Shown: positions 51,360 to 60,671 of the stretch, piece after piece
Layout of the letters: every line of letters begins with the position of its first letter
How positions within the stretch are numbered: position 1 is the stretch's first letter
From: Thalassovita mangrovi
GTDB taxonomy: Bacteria; Pseudomonadota; Alphaproteobacteria; Rhodobacterales; Rhodobacteraceae
DNA length: 64,000 bases
Assembly: GCF_009857745.1 (NCBI RefSeq)
Contig: NZ_WWEN01000005.1
Coordinates: 124,001-188,000 of the forward strand
Direction of reading: 5' to 3'
Notes under the pieces: model-generated
Database searches by the model: none
What the model was told of the DNA's origin: nothing
Seen by the model: only the letters and a program-made list of their open reading frames with translations
Translations under genes and position numbers: made by a program

Positions 51360-54253
51360 GAGACTTCATCATCCCATCCGACGACCGCGACATGGGCACC
51401 CCCGCCAAACAGGGCGCCCCCGTCACCCTGAGCATCGACGGCATCGACGTGACCGTGCCCGAAGGCACCAGCGTGATGCGTGCCGCCGCCGAAGCGGGCG
51501 TGCAGGTGCCCAAGCTGTGTGCCACCGACAGCGTGGAGGCCTTCGGGTCCTGCCGGTTGTGCGTGGTCGAAATCGAAGGGCGGCGCGGCACCCCCGCGTC
51601 CTGCACCACCCCGGTGGCGGACGGCATGGTAGTGCGCACCCAGTCCGACAAGGTGCGCAAGATCCGCAAGGGGGTGATGGAGCTTTATATCTCCGACCAC
51701 CCGCTGGATTGCCTGACCTGCGGCGCCAACGGCGATTGCGAATTGCAGGATATGGCGGGCGCCGTGGGCCTGCGCGACGTGCGTTATGAAGCGCCGGAAA
51801 ACGGCGGGCTGGCCAATCACTTCACCGCCCGCGACACCTCCGGCGAGGCCAATCCGCAATGGCTGCCCAAGGACGACAGCAACCCCTATTTCAGCTACGA
51901 CCCCTCCAAGTGCATCGTCTGCTCGCGCTGCGTGCGCGCCTGCGAGGAAGTGCAGGGCACCTTCGCGCTGACGATCGAAGGCCGCGGTTTCGGCAGCCGG
52001 GTCAGCCCCGGCGCGGCGGGCGACGATTTCCTGTCCTCGGATTGCGTCAGTTGCGGCGCCTGCGTGCAGGCCTGCCCGACCGCGACGCTGCAGGAAAAAT
52101 CGGTGATCGAGATGGGGACGCCGCAACGGTCGGTGGTCACCACCTGCGCCTATTGCGGCGTCGGCTGTTCGTTCAAGGCCGAACTGAACGGCGATCAGCT
52201 GGTCCGCATGGTGCCCTACAAGCACGGCAAGGCCAATCGCGGCCATAGCTGCGTCAAGGGGCGGTTTGCCTATGGCTACGCCAACCACAAGGATCGCATC
52301 CTGAACCCGATGATCCGCGACAGTATCGAAGACCCCTGGCGCGAAGTCAGCTGGGACGAGGCGTTGAGCTTCGCCGCCACCCGCATGCGCGGGCTGCAGG
52401 AAAAATACGGCCGCCGTTCCATCGGCGTCATCACGTCGAGCCGCTGCACCAACGAGGAAACCTTCCTGGTGCAGAAACTGGCCCGCGCGGTGTTCCACAA
52501 CAACAACACCGATACCTGCGCCCGGGTCTGCCATTCGCCGACCGGTTACGGGCTGGGCCAGACCTTCGGCACCTCCGCCGGCACGCAGGATTTCGACTCG
52601 GTCGAGAAAACCGACGTGGTGATCGTGATCGGCGCCAACCCGACCGACGCGCATCCCGTCTTCGGCAGCCGTCTGAAGAAGCGACTGCGTCAGGGCGCCA
52701 AGCTGATCGTGATCGACCCGCGCCGCACCGACCTGGTGAAATCGGCCCATATCGCGGCGTCGCATCACCTGGCGCTGCGGCCGGGTACCAACGTCGCGGT
52801 GGTCACGGCGCTGGCGCATGTGATCGTGACCGAGGGCCTGATGGACGAGGCCTATATCCGGGAACGCTGCGACTGGGACGAGTTCCAGCAATACGCCGAA
52901 TTCGTCAGCGATCCGCGCCACAGCCCCGAAGCGGTCGAGATGCTGACCGGCGTCCCCTCCGACGATCTGCGCGAAGCCGCGCGGCTGTTCGCGACCGGCG
53001 GCAACGGTGCGATCTATTACGGGCTGGGCGTGACCGAACACAGCCAGGGATCGACCACCGTCATGGGCATCGCCAACCTGGCCATGCTGACCGGCAATGT
53101 CGGTCGCGAAGGCGTCGGCGTGAACCCGCTGCGCGGTCAGAACAACGTGCAGGGGTCGTGCGACATGGGGTCCTTCCCGCATGAATTGCCGGGTTACCGC
53201 CATGTGAAGCTGCCCGAGGTGCGGGCGATCTTTGAAAGCGCCTGGGGCGTGGAAATCGACCCTGAACCGGGACTGCGGATTCCCAACATGCTGGACGCGG
53301 CGGTGGATGGCAGCTTCAAGGGGCTTTATTGCCAGGGCGAGGACATCCTGCAATCGGACCCCGACACCAAACACGTGGCGGCGGGGCTGGCGGCGATGGA
53401 ATGCGTCATCGTGCATGACCTGTTCCTGAACGAAACCGCCAATTACGCCCATGTCTTCCTGCCCGGATCGACCTTCCTGGAAAAGGACGGCACCTTCACC
53501 AACGCCGAACGCCGGATCAACCGGGTGCGCAGGGTGATGGCGCCGCTGAACGGTTATGCCGATTGGGAAGTGACCCAGATGCTGGCCAATGCGATGGGCG
53601 CGGGGTGGCATTACACCCATCCCTCGCAGGTGATGGATGAAATCGCCGCCACCACGCCGTCCTTCGCCGGGGTCGACTACGCCCTGCTGGAGGAAAAGGG
53701 CAGCGTGCAATGGCCATGCAACGACGCCCATCCCGACGGCACGCCCTTGATGCATGTCGACGGGTTCGTGCGCGGCAAGGGCCGGTTCATGATCACCGAA
53801 TACGTGGCGACGGATGAAAAGACCGGGCCGCGCTTCCCGCTGCTGCTGACCACCGGGCGGATCCTGAGCCAGTACAATGTCGGCGCCCAGACCCGGCGCA
53901 CCGAAAACACCGTCTGGCACGATCAGGACCTGCTGGAAATCCACCCCCACGACGCCGAAACCCGCGGCGTGAACGATGGCGATTGGATCAGGCTGGCCAG
54001 CCGTTCGGGCGAAACCACGCTGCGCGCGAAGATCACCGACCGGGTCAGCCCGGGCGTGGTTTACACCACGTTCCACCATCCCGACACCCAGGCCAACGTG
54101 GTCACCACCGATTATTCCGACTGGGCCACCAATTGCCCGGAATACAAGGTGACGGCGGTGCAGATCAGCCTGTCGAACGGGCCCACCGAATGGCAGGAAG
54201 ACTATGCCGCGCAAAGCACCCGCGCGCGTCGCATCCTGCCCGCGGCGGAGTAA
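51356..54253 (+). CDS. fdsA: Formate dehydrogenase alpha (molybdenum) subunit FdsA
   Basis: 965 residues. The N-terminal [2Fe-2S] domain (FGSCRLCVVEIEG, SCTTPV) and His-Cys cluster (HPLDCLTCGANGDCELQ) are followed by two ferredoxin [4Fe-4S] motifs (CIVCSRCVRAC, CVSCGACVQACPT) and the molybdopterin core with its own [4Fe-4S] (CAYCGVGC). The catalytic Cys is Cys388 in NTDTCARVCHSP; there is no in-frame TGA, so this is a Cys and not a selenocysteine enzyme. It oxidises formate to CO2 at the bis-MGD molybdenum (or tungsten) centre. Confidence 0.96.
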   Translation: MRDFIIPSDDRDMGTPAKQGAPVTLSIDGIDVTVPEGTSVMRAAAEAGVQVPKLCATDSVEAFGSCRLCVVEIEGRRGTPASCTTPVADGMVVRTQSDKVRKIRKGVMELYISDHPLDCLTCGANGDCELQDMAGAVGLRDVRYEAPENGGLANHFTARDTSGEANPQWLPKDDSNPYFSYDPSKCIVCSRCVRACEEVQGTFALTIEGRGFGSRVSPGAAGDDFLSSDCVSCGACVQACPTATLQEKSVIEMGTPQRSVVTTCAYCGVGCSFKAELNGDQLVRMVPYKHGKANRGHSCVKGRFAYGYANHKDRILNPMIRDSIEDPWREVSWDEALSFAATRMRGLQEKYGRRSIGVITSSRCTNEETFLVQKLARAVFHNNNTDTCARVCHSPTGYGLGQTFGTSAGTQDFDSVEKTDVVIVIGANPTDAHPVFGSRLKKRLRQGAKLIVIDPRRTDLVKSAHIAASHHLALRPGTNVAVVTALAHVIVTEGLMDEAYIRERCDWDEFQQYAEFVSDPRHSPEAVEMLTGVPSDDLREAARLFATGGNGAIYYGLGVTEHSQGSTTVMGIANLAMLTGNVGREGVGVNPLRGQNNVQGSCDMGSFPHELPGYRHVKLPEVRAIFESAWGVEIDPEPGLRIPNMLDAAVDGSFKGLYCQGEDILQSDPDTKHVAAGLAAMECVIVHDLFLNETANYAHVFLPGSTFLEKDGTFTNAERRINRVRRVMAPLNGYADWEVTQMLANAMGAGWHYTHPSQVMDEIAATTPSFAGVDYALLEEKGSVQWPCNDAHPDGTPLMHVDGFVRGKGRFMITEYVATDEKTGPRFPLLLTTGRILSQYNVGAQTRRTENTVWHDQDLLEIHPHDAETRGVNDGDWIRLASRSGETTLRAKITDRVSPGVVYTTFHHPDTQANVVTTDYSDWATNCPEYKVTAVQISLSNGPTEWQEDYAAQSTRARRILPAAE

Positions 54254-54258
54254 AGGCG

Positions 54259-55080
54259 ATGGCGATCCCGCTCAGCCGCAGCAAACCGGGCCTGTCCGTC
54301 CGCCGGGACGGGCACGCACCGGTGCGCCGCGCGCTGCCCGAGGAAGTGCCGGTGGCGGTGGTCTATGACGGGTCGACCCATGCGGTGATGATGGCCAGCC
54401 CCGGAGATATCGCCGATTTCGCCCATGGTTTTGCCCTGACCGAGGGCGTCATCACCTCACTCGACCAGGTCGAGGGGTTCGAGGAAGTGCGCCACGATCA
54501 GGGCATCGAGGCGCGGTTCTGGCTGCGCGAGGACCGGCAGGAAGCGCTGAGTGCGCGCCGCCGCTTCATGGCGGGGCCGGTCGGCTGCGGGTTGTGCGGG
54601 ATCGACAGCCTGGAACAGGCGAACCGGCCGCTGCCGCGCTTGACCGGAACCGGGTTCCGGCTAGACCGCGACGAGGTTCTACGCGCCACCGACGATCTGC
54701 GCCCGCTGCAGGTGCTGCACGCGCAGACCGGCGCCACCCATGCCGCCGGTTTCCTGGTCCCCGGCCAGGGCATCGTCGCCGTGCGCGAAGACGTCGGCCG
54801 CCACAACGCGCTGGACAAGCTGATCGGTGCGCTGGCGCGCGACGGCATCGACTGCGCCAGCGGCGCCTTCGTGATGACCAGCCGGTTGTCGATGGAACTG
54901 GTGCAGAAATGCGCCATCGCCGGCAGCCCCGCGCTGATCGCCGTGTCCGCCCCGACCACCCACGCGCTGCACCTGGCCGAGGACAGCGGCATCACGCTTG
55001 TCGCCTTCGCCCGGCAGGGCGGTTTCGACGTCTATTCCCATCCCGAACGCATCACATCCGAGGTCACCGATGTCGCCTGA
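54259..55080 (+). CDS. fdsC: FdhD-family sulfurtransferase (FdsC)
   Basis: 273 residues with the Cys-loop GPVGCGLCGIDS and the FdhD pattern FAHGFALTEGVI, GATHAAGF, VREDVGRHNALDKLIGA, SRLSMELVQKCAIAGSP. It supplies the terminal sulfur ligand to the molybdenum cofactor of FdsA, without which the enzyme is inactive. It starts 5 bp after fdsA and overlaps fdsD by 11 bp. Confidence 0.95.
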   Translation: MAIPLSRSKPGLSVRRDGHAPVRRALPEEVPVAVVYDGSTHAVMMASPGDIADFAHGFALTEGVITSLDQVEGFEEVRHDQGIEARFWLREDRQEALSARRRFMAGPVGCGLCGIDSLEQANRPLPRLTGTGFRLDRDEVLRATDDLRPLQVLHAQTGATHAAGFLVPGQGIVAVREDVGRHNALDKLIGALARDGIDCASGAFVMTSRLSMELVQKCAIAGSPALIAVSAPTTHALHLAEDSGITLVAFARQGGFDVYSHPERITSEVTDVA

Positions 55081-55273
55081 GAAAATGGTCTATATGGCCA
55101 ACCAGATCGCCACTTTCTTCAAGACCCAGCCGGGCGAAGACACGCCGCAAATGGTGGCCAATCACCTGAGCGATTTCTGGGAACCCCGGATGCGCGAGCA
55201 ATTGCGCGACTATGCCGCCCGCGGCGGTGAGGGGCTGGACGATCAGGTGCGCGCGGCGGTCAAGCTGATCTAG
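55070..55273 (+). CDS. fdsD: Formate dehydrogenase delta subunit FdsD
   Basis: 67 residues, the usual small size for FdsD (YMANQIATFFKTQPGEDTPQMVANHLSDFWEPRMREQL). Its role is in assembly or maturation of the complex rather than catalysis. It begins inside the end of fdsC in another frame and completes the gene order fdsGBACD. Confidence 0.9.
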   Translation: MSPEKMVYMANQIATFFKTQPGEDTPQMVANHLSDFWEPRMREQLRDYAARGGEGLDDQVRAAVKLI

Positions 55274-55276
55274 CGG

Positions 55277-55295
55277 GCGGGCGTCAGACGCCCGC
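55277..55295 (+). terminator. Short GC-rich inverted repeat after fdsD
   Basis: GCGGGCGTC and GACGCCCGC pair around a single A, directly after the fdsD stop and before the convergent deacylase gene. It lacks a T-run. It may serve as a weak bidirectional terminator. Confidence 0.4.
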
Positions 55296-55328
55296 ACGAA
55301 CCGCGCCGCCTTACAAACCTCACCGCGC

Positions 55329-55802
55329 CTATCGTGCGAAATGCGCCATCGGGCAGCCCAGTTCGCGCGCCAGGTCCGCCGGGTTCAGCAGGATCTGCAA
55401 GCCGCGCTTGCCGCCGTTGACATAGATGGTGTCATGCGCCTCGGCGGCAGCTTCCAGCAGCGCCGGAACCCGCTTGCGCTGGCCCAGCGGGCTGACCCCG
55501 CCGACCTTGTAGCCGGTCATCCGTTCCGCCGCTTCGGGCGGCATCATCCGGGCCGATTTTCCGTTGAAGGCAGCCGCCAGCGCCTTCATGTCGACCTCGG
55601 CATCCGAGGGCAGGATCGCGCAGACCGGCTTGCCGTCGACCTCGGCCATCAGCGTCTTGAACACGCGCGATGCCGGCACCTGCATCGCCTCGGCCGCCTG
55701 CAACCCGACGCGGGCGGCGCTGCCGTCATAGTCGTATTCGACCAGGTCGAAGGCGATACCGGCCTTCTTCAGCGCCTGGGTGGCGGGGGTGCCGCGGGCC
55801 AT
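55329..55802 (-). CDS. ybaK: YbaK/EbsC-type Cys-tRNA(Pro) deacylase
   Basis: 157 residues from the ATG at 55802 (AGGAGA 6 nt upstream). Family pattern: GTPATQALKKAGIAFDLVEYDYD, VFKTLMAEVDGKPVCAILPSDAEVDMKALAAAF, KVGGVSPLGQRKRVPALLE, IYVNGGKRGLQILLNPADL. It removes cysteine mistakenly attached to tRNA(Pro). It lies 76 bp downstream of a LysR gene on the same strand but is functionally unrelated to it. Confidence 0.92.
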   Translation of the reverse strand: MARGTPATQALKKAGIAFDLVEYDYDGSAARVGLQAAEAMQVPASRVFKTLMAEVDGKPVCAILPSDAEVDMKALAAAFNGKSARMMPPEAAERMTGYKVGGVSPLGQRKRVPALLEAAAEAHDTIYVNGGKRGLQILLNPADLARELGCPMAHFAR

Positions 55803-55878
55803 CTGTCTTCTCCTGCTTTTGCGCAGGCGACTGAACCACGGCGCGCCCGGCAATACCAGCCCCGCGCCCGTTCTCCGC

Positions 55879-56799
55879 TCAGGCTTTTTCCGTGAACGGG
55901 TCGGCGGGGGTGTTCAGCCGCACATAGCGGATGAAGGCGCGCGCGATACGCGGCAGCGGGCGCTGGTCGGAGACCGCGAAATAGCTGCGATAGGTCATCG
56001 GCGCACCAAAGGACCGGAACGTCATTTCGCCGCCGCGGTAATGCACCGCCGGGAACGGGTTGACCACCGCCACGCCCAGCCCTTCCTTGGCCAGGTCCAT
56101 CGCCGCGAAAGTGGTCGACACCTCGGCCACCACTTCGGGATGCGCGCCCGCTTCCAACAGGATCCGGTCAAGCTGCGCGCGCCGCGCATGGCGATGGGTC
56201 AGCGCGATCATCCGGTGCCCGTCCAAATCGCTTGGCGAAACGGTTTCAAGCTTGCTCAGCGGGTGATCCAGTTCCATCGCGCAGACCGCCGAGGAGGTCC
56301 GGTAAGGGATCATCCGCAGACCGGCGCGCGACATCTCGACCCCGATGATGCCCAGATCGAACCGATCCTCCACCAACCCGCGGATCACCTCGTCGGATGT
56401 GTTGACCTCGAGGCTGACGAAGAAATGCGGGTTCGCCCTGAGAAAGCCGGTCACCAGCGACACCAGGAAACGATGCGCCAGCGACGGCGGCGCGATCAAC
56501 CGCAGGGTTTCGCGCACCGCCGTGGGCGGGGAATCGATCCGGTCCAGCGCTTCGAACAGCGGGTCGAGCCGGCGGTTCAGCCGGACCGCCTCGGCGGTGG
56601 GGCGCAACCGGCCCGCTTCGCGTTCGAACAGGATGCGGCCGGTGCGGGATTCAAGGCTGGCGATGGCCCGGCTGATCGCCGATTGCGTCAGCCCCAGCCG
56701 CCGCGCCGCCGCGGTGGCGGTGCCGCTTTCCATCATCGCCCGCAGCGCCTGGTATTCCGACAGGCTGTGACCCGCATGACGCGCCATCGCATCCCTCAT
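55879..56799 (-). CDS. LysR-family regulator divergent from the dipeptidase/dipeptide operon
   Basis: 306 residues. Winged helix: EYQALRAMMESGTATAAARRLGLTQSAISRAIASLESRTGRILFEREAGRL. The effector domain follows (VRETLRLIAPPSLAHRFLVSLVTGFLRANPHFFVSLEV). It is transcribed divergently from the dipeptidase gene with a palindrome between the two, the usual layout for a LysR protein that controls the neighbouring operon and itself. Confidence 0.9.
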   Translation of the reverse strand: MRDAMARHAGHSLSEYQALRAMMESGTATAAARRLGLTQSAISRAIASLESRTGRILFEREAGRLRPTAEAVRLNRRLDPLFEALDRIDSPPTAVRETLRLIAPPSLAHRFLVSLVTGFLRANPHFFVSLEVNTSDEVIRGLVEDRFDLGIIGVEMSRAGLRMIPYRTSSAVCAMELDHPLSKLETVSPSDLDGHRMIALTHRHARRAQLDRILLEAGAHPEVVAEVSTTFAAMDLAKEGLGVAVVNPFPAVHYRGGEMTFRSFGAPMTYRSYFAVSDQRPLPRIARAFIRYVRLNTPADPFTEKA

Positions 56800-56803
56800 T
56801 TTC

Positions 56804-56821
56804 GCTCATGATCATATGAGC
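56804..56821 (+). promoter_or_regulatory. Palindrome in the lysR/dipeptidase divergent region
   Basis: GCTCATGATCATATGAGC: half-sites GCTCAT and ATGAGC surround 6 bp, only 4 bp from the LysR start. ACTCATG at 56825 may be an extra half-site. It is a likely LysR binding site. Confidence 0.5.
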
Positions 56822-56914
56822 TTTACTCATGCCTTTTCCTCTCGTCCATGACGAAATTGTCGTTACGCTGCAATCTGTCAGCATCTCTGACCCGTTCACA
56901 AAACAGGATTTCCA

Positions 56915-57973
56915 GTGGCCCATTCCACCGCCCCAGCCGTGTTCGACGGCCATAACGACGTTCTATTGAAACTCTACCGCGCCGGTGGCCCGGCGGCGGC
57001 CGAAAGCTTCGTCACCGGCCGCGACGGCCATATCGACCTGCCGCGCGCCGCCGAGGGCGGTTTCGGCGGCGGGTTCTTCGCCGTCTATGTGCCCTCCGAG
57101 GTCGATCTGGACGACAAGTACGACCAGATGAACCAACCCAGCTACGACCTGCCGCTGCCCGAACCGATCGAATGGGAAGACGCCCTGCCGGTTGCGCTAA
57201 ACCAGGCCGCGATCCTGTTCCGGCTCGAAGAACTGGGCGCGCTCAAGGTCTGCCGCAGCACCGCCGATATCCGCGCCTGCCTGGCCTCGAACACCATGGC
57301 CGCGATCCTGCATATCGAAGGGGCCGAGGCGATCGACCCCGAACTGAACACTCTGGACGTGCTGTACCAGGCGGGTTTGCGTTCCCTCGGGCCGGTCTGG
57401 AGCCGCACCACCCTGTTCGGCGAAGGCGTGCCGTTCCGCTTTCCCAGCGATGGCGATATCGGCGGCGGGCTGACCGATCATGGGCTGCGGCTGGTCAAGC
57501 GCTGCAACGAACTGGGCATCATGATCGACCTGTCGCATCTGAACATGGCCGGGTTCTGGGACGTGGCGCGCCATTCCAACGCGCCGCTGGTCGCCACCCA
57601 TTCCAACGCCTATGCAATCTGCCCGCATGCCCGCAACCTGACCGACGAACAGCTGGACGCGATCCGCGACAGCGACGGCATGGTGGGGCTGAATTTCGCC
57701 GTGGCCTTCCTGCGCGAGGACGGCCAGATGGCGGATACCGGCATCGACATGATGCTGCGCCATCTCGATTATCTGATCGAGAAGCTTGGGGATACCCGGG
57801 TCGGGCTGGGTTCGGATTTCGACGGCGCGATGGTGCCGTCCGAAATCGGCTCGATTGCCGGGCTGCCTGCTTTGCGCGACGCGATGCGCGCGCATGGCTA
57901 CGACGACGCGCTGATGGAAAAGCTGTGCAACGGCAACTGGCTGCGCGTTCTTGAAAAAACATGGGGCGCCTAA
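56915..57973 (+). CDS. Membrane-dipeptidase family (M19) dipeptidase
   Basis: 352 residues from the GTG at 56915 (AGGA 6 nt upstream). Metal ligands of the renal-dipeptidase family are visible: FDGHNDVLLKLY (first His/Asp pair), ILHIEGAEAID (bridging Glu), IDLSHLNMAGFWDV and PLVATHSNAYAI (His ligands), GLGSDFDGAMVP. There is no signal peptide, so it is cytoplasmic. It lies directly upstream of a dipeptide ABC importer and probably cleaves the imported dipeptides, possibly D-amino-acid-containing ones. Confidence 0.93.
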   Translation: MAHSTAPAVFDGHNDVLLKLYRAGGPAAAESFVTGRDGHIDLPRAAEGGFGGGFFAVYVPSEVDLDDKYDQMNQPSYDLPLPEPIEWEDALPVALNQAAILFRLEELGALKVCRSTADIRACLASNTMAAILHIEGAEAIDPELNTLDVLYQAGLRSLGPVWSRTTLFGEGVPFRFPSDGDIGGGLTDHGLRLVKRCNELGIMIDLSHLNMAGFWDVARHSNAPLVATHSNAYAICPHARNLTDEQLDAIRDSDGMVGLNFAVAFLREDGQMADTGIDMMLRHLDYLIEKLGDTRVGLGSDFDGAMVPSEIGSIAGLPALRDAMRAHGYDDALMEKLCNGNWLRVLEKTWGA

Positions 57974-58016
57974 GACCCCAATACCAAACGACCTTCACAA
58001 CAGGAGAGAATAAAAA

Positions 58017-59612
58017 ATGACTGCTTTCGCAAAATTCATGTCCGGGGCCGCACTGGGCCTTGCGCTGAGCGTGACCGGCCTGCCCGGCTATGCCGAAACG
58101 CCGGCCAACATGCTGGTCATCGCCAACCGGATCGACGACATCACCACGCTGGACCCGGCGGAATCCTTTGAATTCGCGGGCTCGGATGTCAGCCGCAACA
58201 TCTATGGCAAGCTGATCAACTTCGATCCGCTGAACCTCGACGCGGGCTATCAGCCCGACCTGGCCGAAAGCTGGGACGTGTCCGAGGACGGCCGCACCAT
58301 CACCTTCACCATGCGTGACGGCGTGAAGTTCCATTCGGGCAACCCGGTGACCGCCGAGGATGCCGAATTCTCGCTGCGCCGCGCGGTGATCCTGAACAAG
58401 ACCCCGGCCTTCATCCTGACCCAGTTCGGTTTCAGCCCGGAAAATGTCGAACAAACCATCCGCGCCGAGGGCAACAAGCTCATCATCACCACCGACAAGC
58501 GCTATGCGACTTCGTTCGTTCTGAACTGTCTGACCGCCACCATCGGCGGCATCGTCGACAAGAAGCTGGTGATGGAAAACGAGGTCGATGGCGACCTGGG
58601 CAACACCTGGCTGAAAACCAACGCCGCCGGGTCGGGCGCCTATTCGCTGGTCAGCTGGAAACCGAATGAATCGGTCACCCTGAAATCGAACCCCGATTTC
58701 TATCTCGGCGCCCCGGCGATGGAACGCGTGATCGTCCGCCACATCCTGGAAAGCGCCACGCAGCGCCTGCTGCTGGAACGCGGCGATATCGACATCGCCC
58801 GCAACCTGAACCCCGAAGACGTCGCCGGTGTGCTTGAAGAGGACGGGATCAAGATTTCGGCCGAACTCAAGGGCCGCCTGATGTATGCCTCGCTGGGTCA
58901 GCAGAACCCCGATCTGGCGAAACCGCAGGTGCGCCAGGCGATCAAGTACCTGATCGATTACGAAGGGATGCAGGACAGCTTCCTCAAGGGGCAGTACACC
59001 ATCCACCAGAACTTCCTGCCGCTGACCTATCTCGGCTCGGTCGAGGAAAACCCGTTCTCGCTGAACGTGGAAAAAGCCAAGGCGCTGCTGGCCGAAGCGG
59101 GTGTTGACGGTCTGGAACTGACCGCCGGCGTGCGCGAAGCGCAGGAACGCCTGGAAATCGCCCAGTCGCTGCAGAACACCTTTGCCCAGGCCGGGATCAA
59201 GCTGAACCTGACCGTCGGCACCGGCAAGCAGATCCTCGGCATGTACCGGGCACGCGAACTGGACGTCTATATCGGCGCCTGGGGTCCGGATTACCCCGAT
59301 CCGCAGACCAACGCGGGCACCTTCGCCTATAACCCCGACAACTCGAAAGAGGCCGGTCTGACCGGTCTGCTGGCCTGGCGCAACAGCTGGGATACCGCCG
59401 GGCTGACCGAAAAGGTCGACGCCGCCGTGATCGAAAACGACCGCGAAAAGCGCGCCCAGATGTATCACGAAATCCAGGCCGAGTTCCGCGAGACCTCGCC
59501 TTTCGCCATCATGTTCCAGAAGATCGAACAATCGGCGCTGCGCGACAACGTGACGAACTTCTCGACCGGTCAGGCGATCACCGCGGCCTCCTATTGGCAG
59601 GTCACGAAGTAA
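58017..59612 (+). CDS. Dipeptide ABC transporter binding protein (DppA-like)
   Basis: 531 residues with a signal peptide (FMSGAALGLALSVTGLPGYAET). It belongs to the SBP_bac_5 family: RIDDITTLDPAESFEFAGSDVSRNIYGKLINFD, LAESWDVSEDGRTITFTMRDGVKFHSGNPVTAEDAEFSLRR. It starts 43 bp after the dipeptidase gene, with AGGAGAG upstream. It brings dipeptides or short peptides to the DppBCDF-type complex. Confidence 0.93.
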   Translation: MTAFAKFMSGAALGLALSVTGLPGYAETPANMLVIANRIDDITTLDPAESFEFAGSDVSRNIYGKLINFDPLNLDAGYQPDLAESWDVSEDGRTITFTMRDGVKFHSGNPVTAEDAEFSLRRAVILNKTPAFILTQFGFSPENVEQTIRAEGNKLIITTDKRYATSFVLNCLTATIGGIVDKKLVMENEVDGDLGNTWLKTNAAGSGAYSLVSWKPNESVTLKSNPDFYLGAPAMERVIVRHILESATQRLLLERGDIDIARNLNPEDVAGVLEEDGIKISAELKGRLMYASLGQQNPDLAKPQVRQAIKYLIDYEGMQDSFLKGQYTIHQNFLPLTYLGSVEENPFSLNVEKAKALLAEAGVDGLELTAGVREAQERLEIAQSLQNTFAQAGIKLNLTVGTGKQILGMYRARELDVYIGAWGPDYPDPQTNAGTFAYNPDNSKEAGLTGLLAWRNSWDTAGLTEKVDAAVIENDREKRAQMYHEIQAEFRETSPFAIMFQKIEQSALRDNVTNFSTGQAITAASYWQVTK

Positions 59613-60671
59613 GTGTCCCTGGCAGAGCAAAACACAAAGGAGCGCCGGCCGGCGCTCCTTCCCCGCTGGCTGAAGCGGCCGGCCTACATGCTGGGATCGA
59701 TCGCGATCACCATGCTGGGCCTTCTTTTCGTGACATTCCTGATCGGCAGGGTGATGCCGATCGATCCCGTCCTGTCCATCGTCGGCGAACGTGCCTCGCC
59801 CGAGACCTATCAGAAGGTGTTCGAGGATCTTGGCCTCGACAAGCCGCTGCTGGTGCAGTTCGGATATTACCTGTGGGACGTGCTGCATGGCGATTTCGGC
59901 GTCTCGCTGCTGACCGCGCATCCGGTTTCCGAAGATATCGGCCGGGTCTTTCCCGCCACGCTGGAACTGGCGACGCTGGGCACCCTGATGGGGGTGCTGC
60001 TGGGCGTGCCGCTGGGCGTCATCGCCGCCGTCCGGCGCGACAGCTGGATCGACCAGATCGCCCGCGTCGTGGCGCTGGTGGGTTATTCGATGCCGATCTT
60101 CTGGCTCGGGCTGATGGGGCTTCTGGTCTTCTACGGCATTCTCGGCTGGGTCGGCGGCCCGGGACGGGTGGGCATTTTCTATGCCGACGTGGTGCCGCCG
60201 GTGACCGGCATGATCCTGATCGACAGCATTCTGGACGGCAACTGGGAAGTGTTCCGCGACGCGCTGAGCCATATCGTGCTGCCAGCCTCGCTGCTGGGCT
60301 ATTACAGCCTGGCCTATATCAGCCGCATGACCCGGTCCTTCATGCTCGAACAGCTGAGCGCCGAATACATCACCACCGCCCGGGTCAAGGGCATGTCCGA
60401 ACGCGCGGTGATCTGGCGCCATGCCTTCCGCAACATCCGGGTGCAGCTGATCACCGTGATCGCGCTGAGCTATGCCAACCTGCTGGAAGGATCGGTGCTG
60501 ACCGAAATCATCTTCGCCTGGCCGGGCATCGGGTCCTACATCACCAACGCGCTGCTGTCCGCGGACATGAGCGCGGTTCTGGGCGGCACAGTGGTGATCG
60601 GCCTGATCTTCATCATCCTGAATGTCGGTTCCGACCTTCTTTACCGTTTCCTTGATCCGAGGGCGAAATGA
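59613..60671 (+). CDS. Dipeptide ABC transporter permease (DppB-like)
   Basis: 352 residues starting with GTG immediately after the binding-protein stop. It has about six membrane segments. The docking loop is YITTARVKGMSERAVIWRHAFRNI, followed by LLEGSVLTEIIFAWPGIGSYITNALLSADMSAVLGGTVVIGLIFIILNVGSDLLYRFLDPR, the DppB/OppB hallmark. It overlaps the next permease by ATGA. Confidence 0.94.
   Translation: MSLAEQNTKERRPALLPRWLKRPAYMLGSIAITMLGLLFVTFLIGRVMPIDPVLSIVGERASPETYQKVFEDLGLDKPLLVQFGYYLWDVLHGDFGVSLLTAHPVSEDIGRVFPATLELATLGTLMGVLLGVPLGVIAAVRRDSWIDQIARVVALVGYSMPIFWLGLMGLLVFYGILGWVGGPGRVGIFYADVVPPVTGMILIDSILDGNWEVFRDALSHIVLPASLLGYYSLAYISRMTRSFMLEQLSAEYITTARVKGMSERAVIWRHAFRNIRVQLITVIALSYANLLEGSVLTEIIFAWPGIGSYITNALLSADMSAVLGGTVVIGLIFIILNVGSDLLYRFLDPRAK

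Noticed and set aside
52511-52525. Selenocysteine at the formate dehydrogenase active site
   Set aside because: The active-site codon is TGC (Cys388), not TGA.
51290-54214. 974-codon open frame on the minus strand across fdsA
   Set aside because: It mirrors the third-position GC of fdsA, has no family resemblance, and would overlap an essential catalytic gene completely.
57519-60422. 967-codon minus-strand open frame over the dipeptidase and dipeptide transporter genes
   Set aside because: It spans several well-supported plus-strand genes and their junctions and has no recognisable domain.
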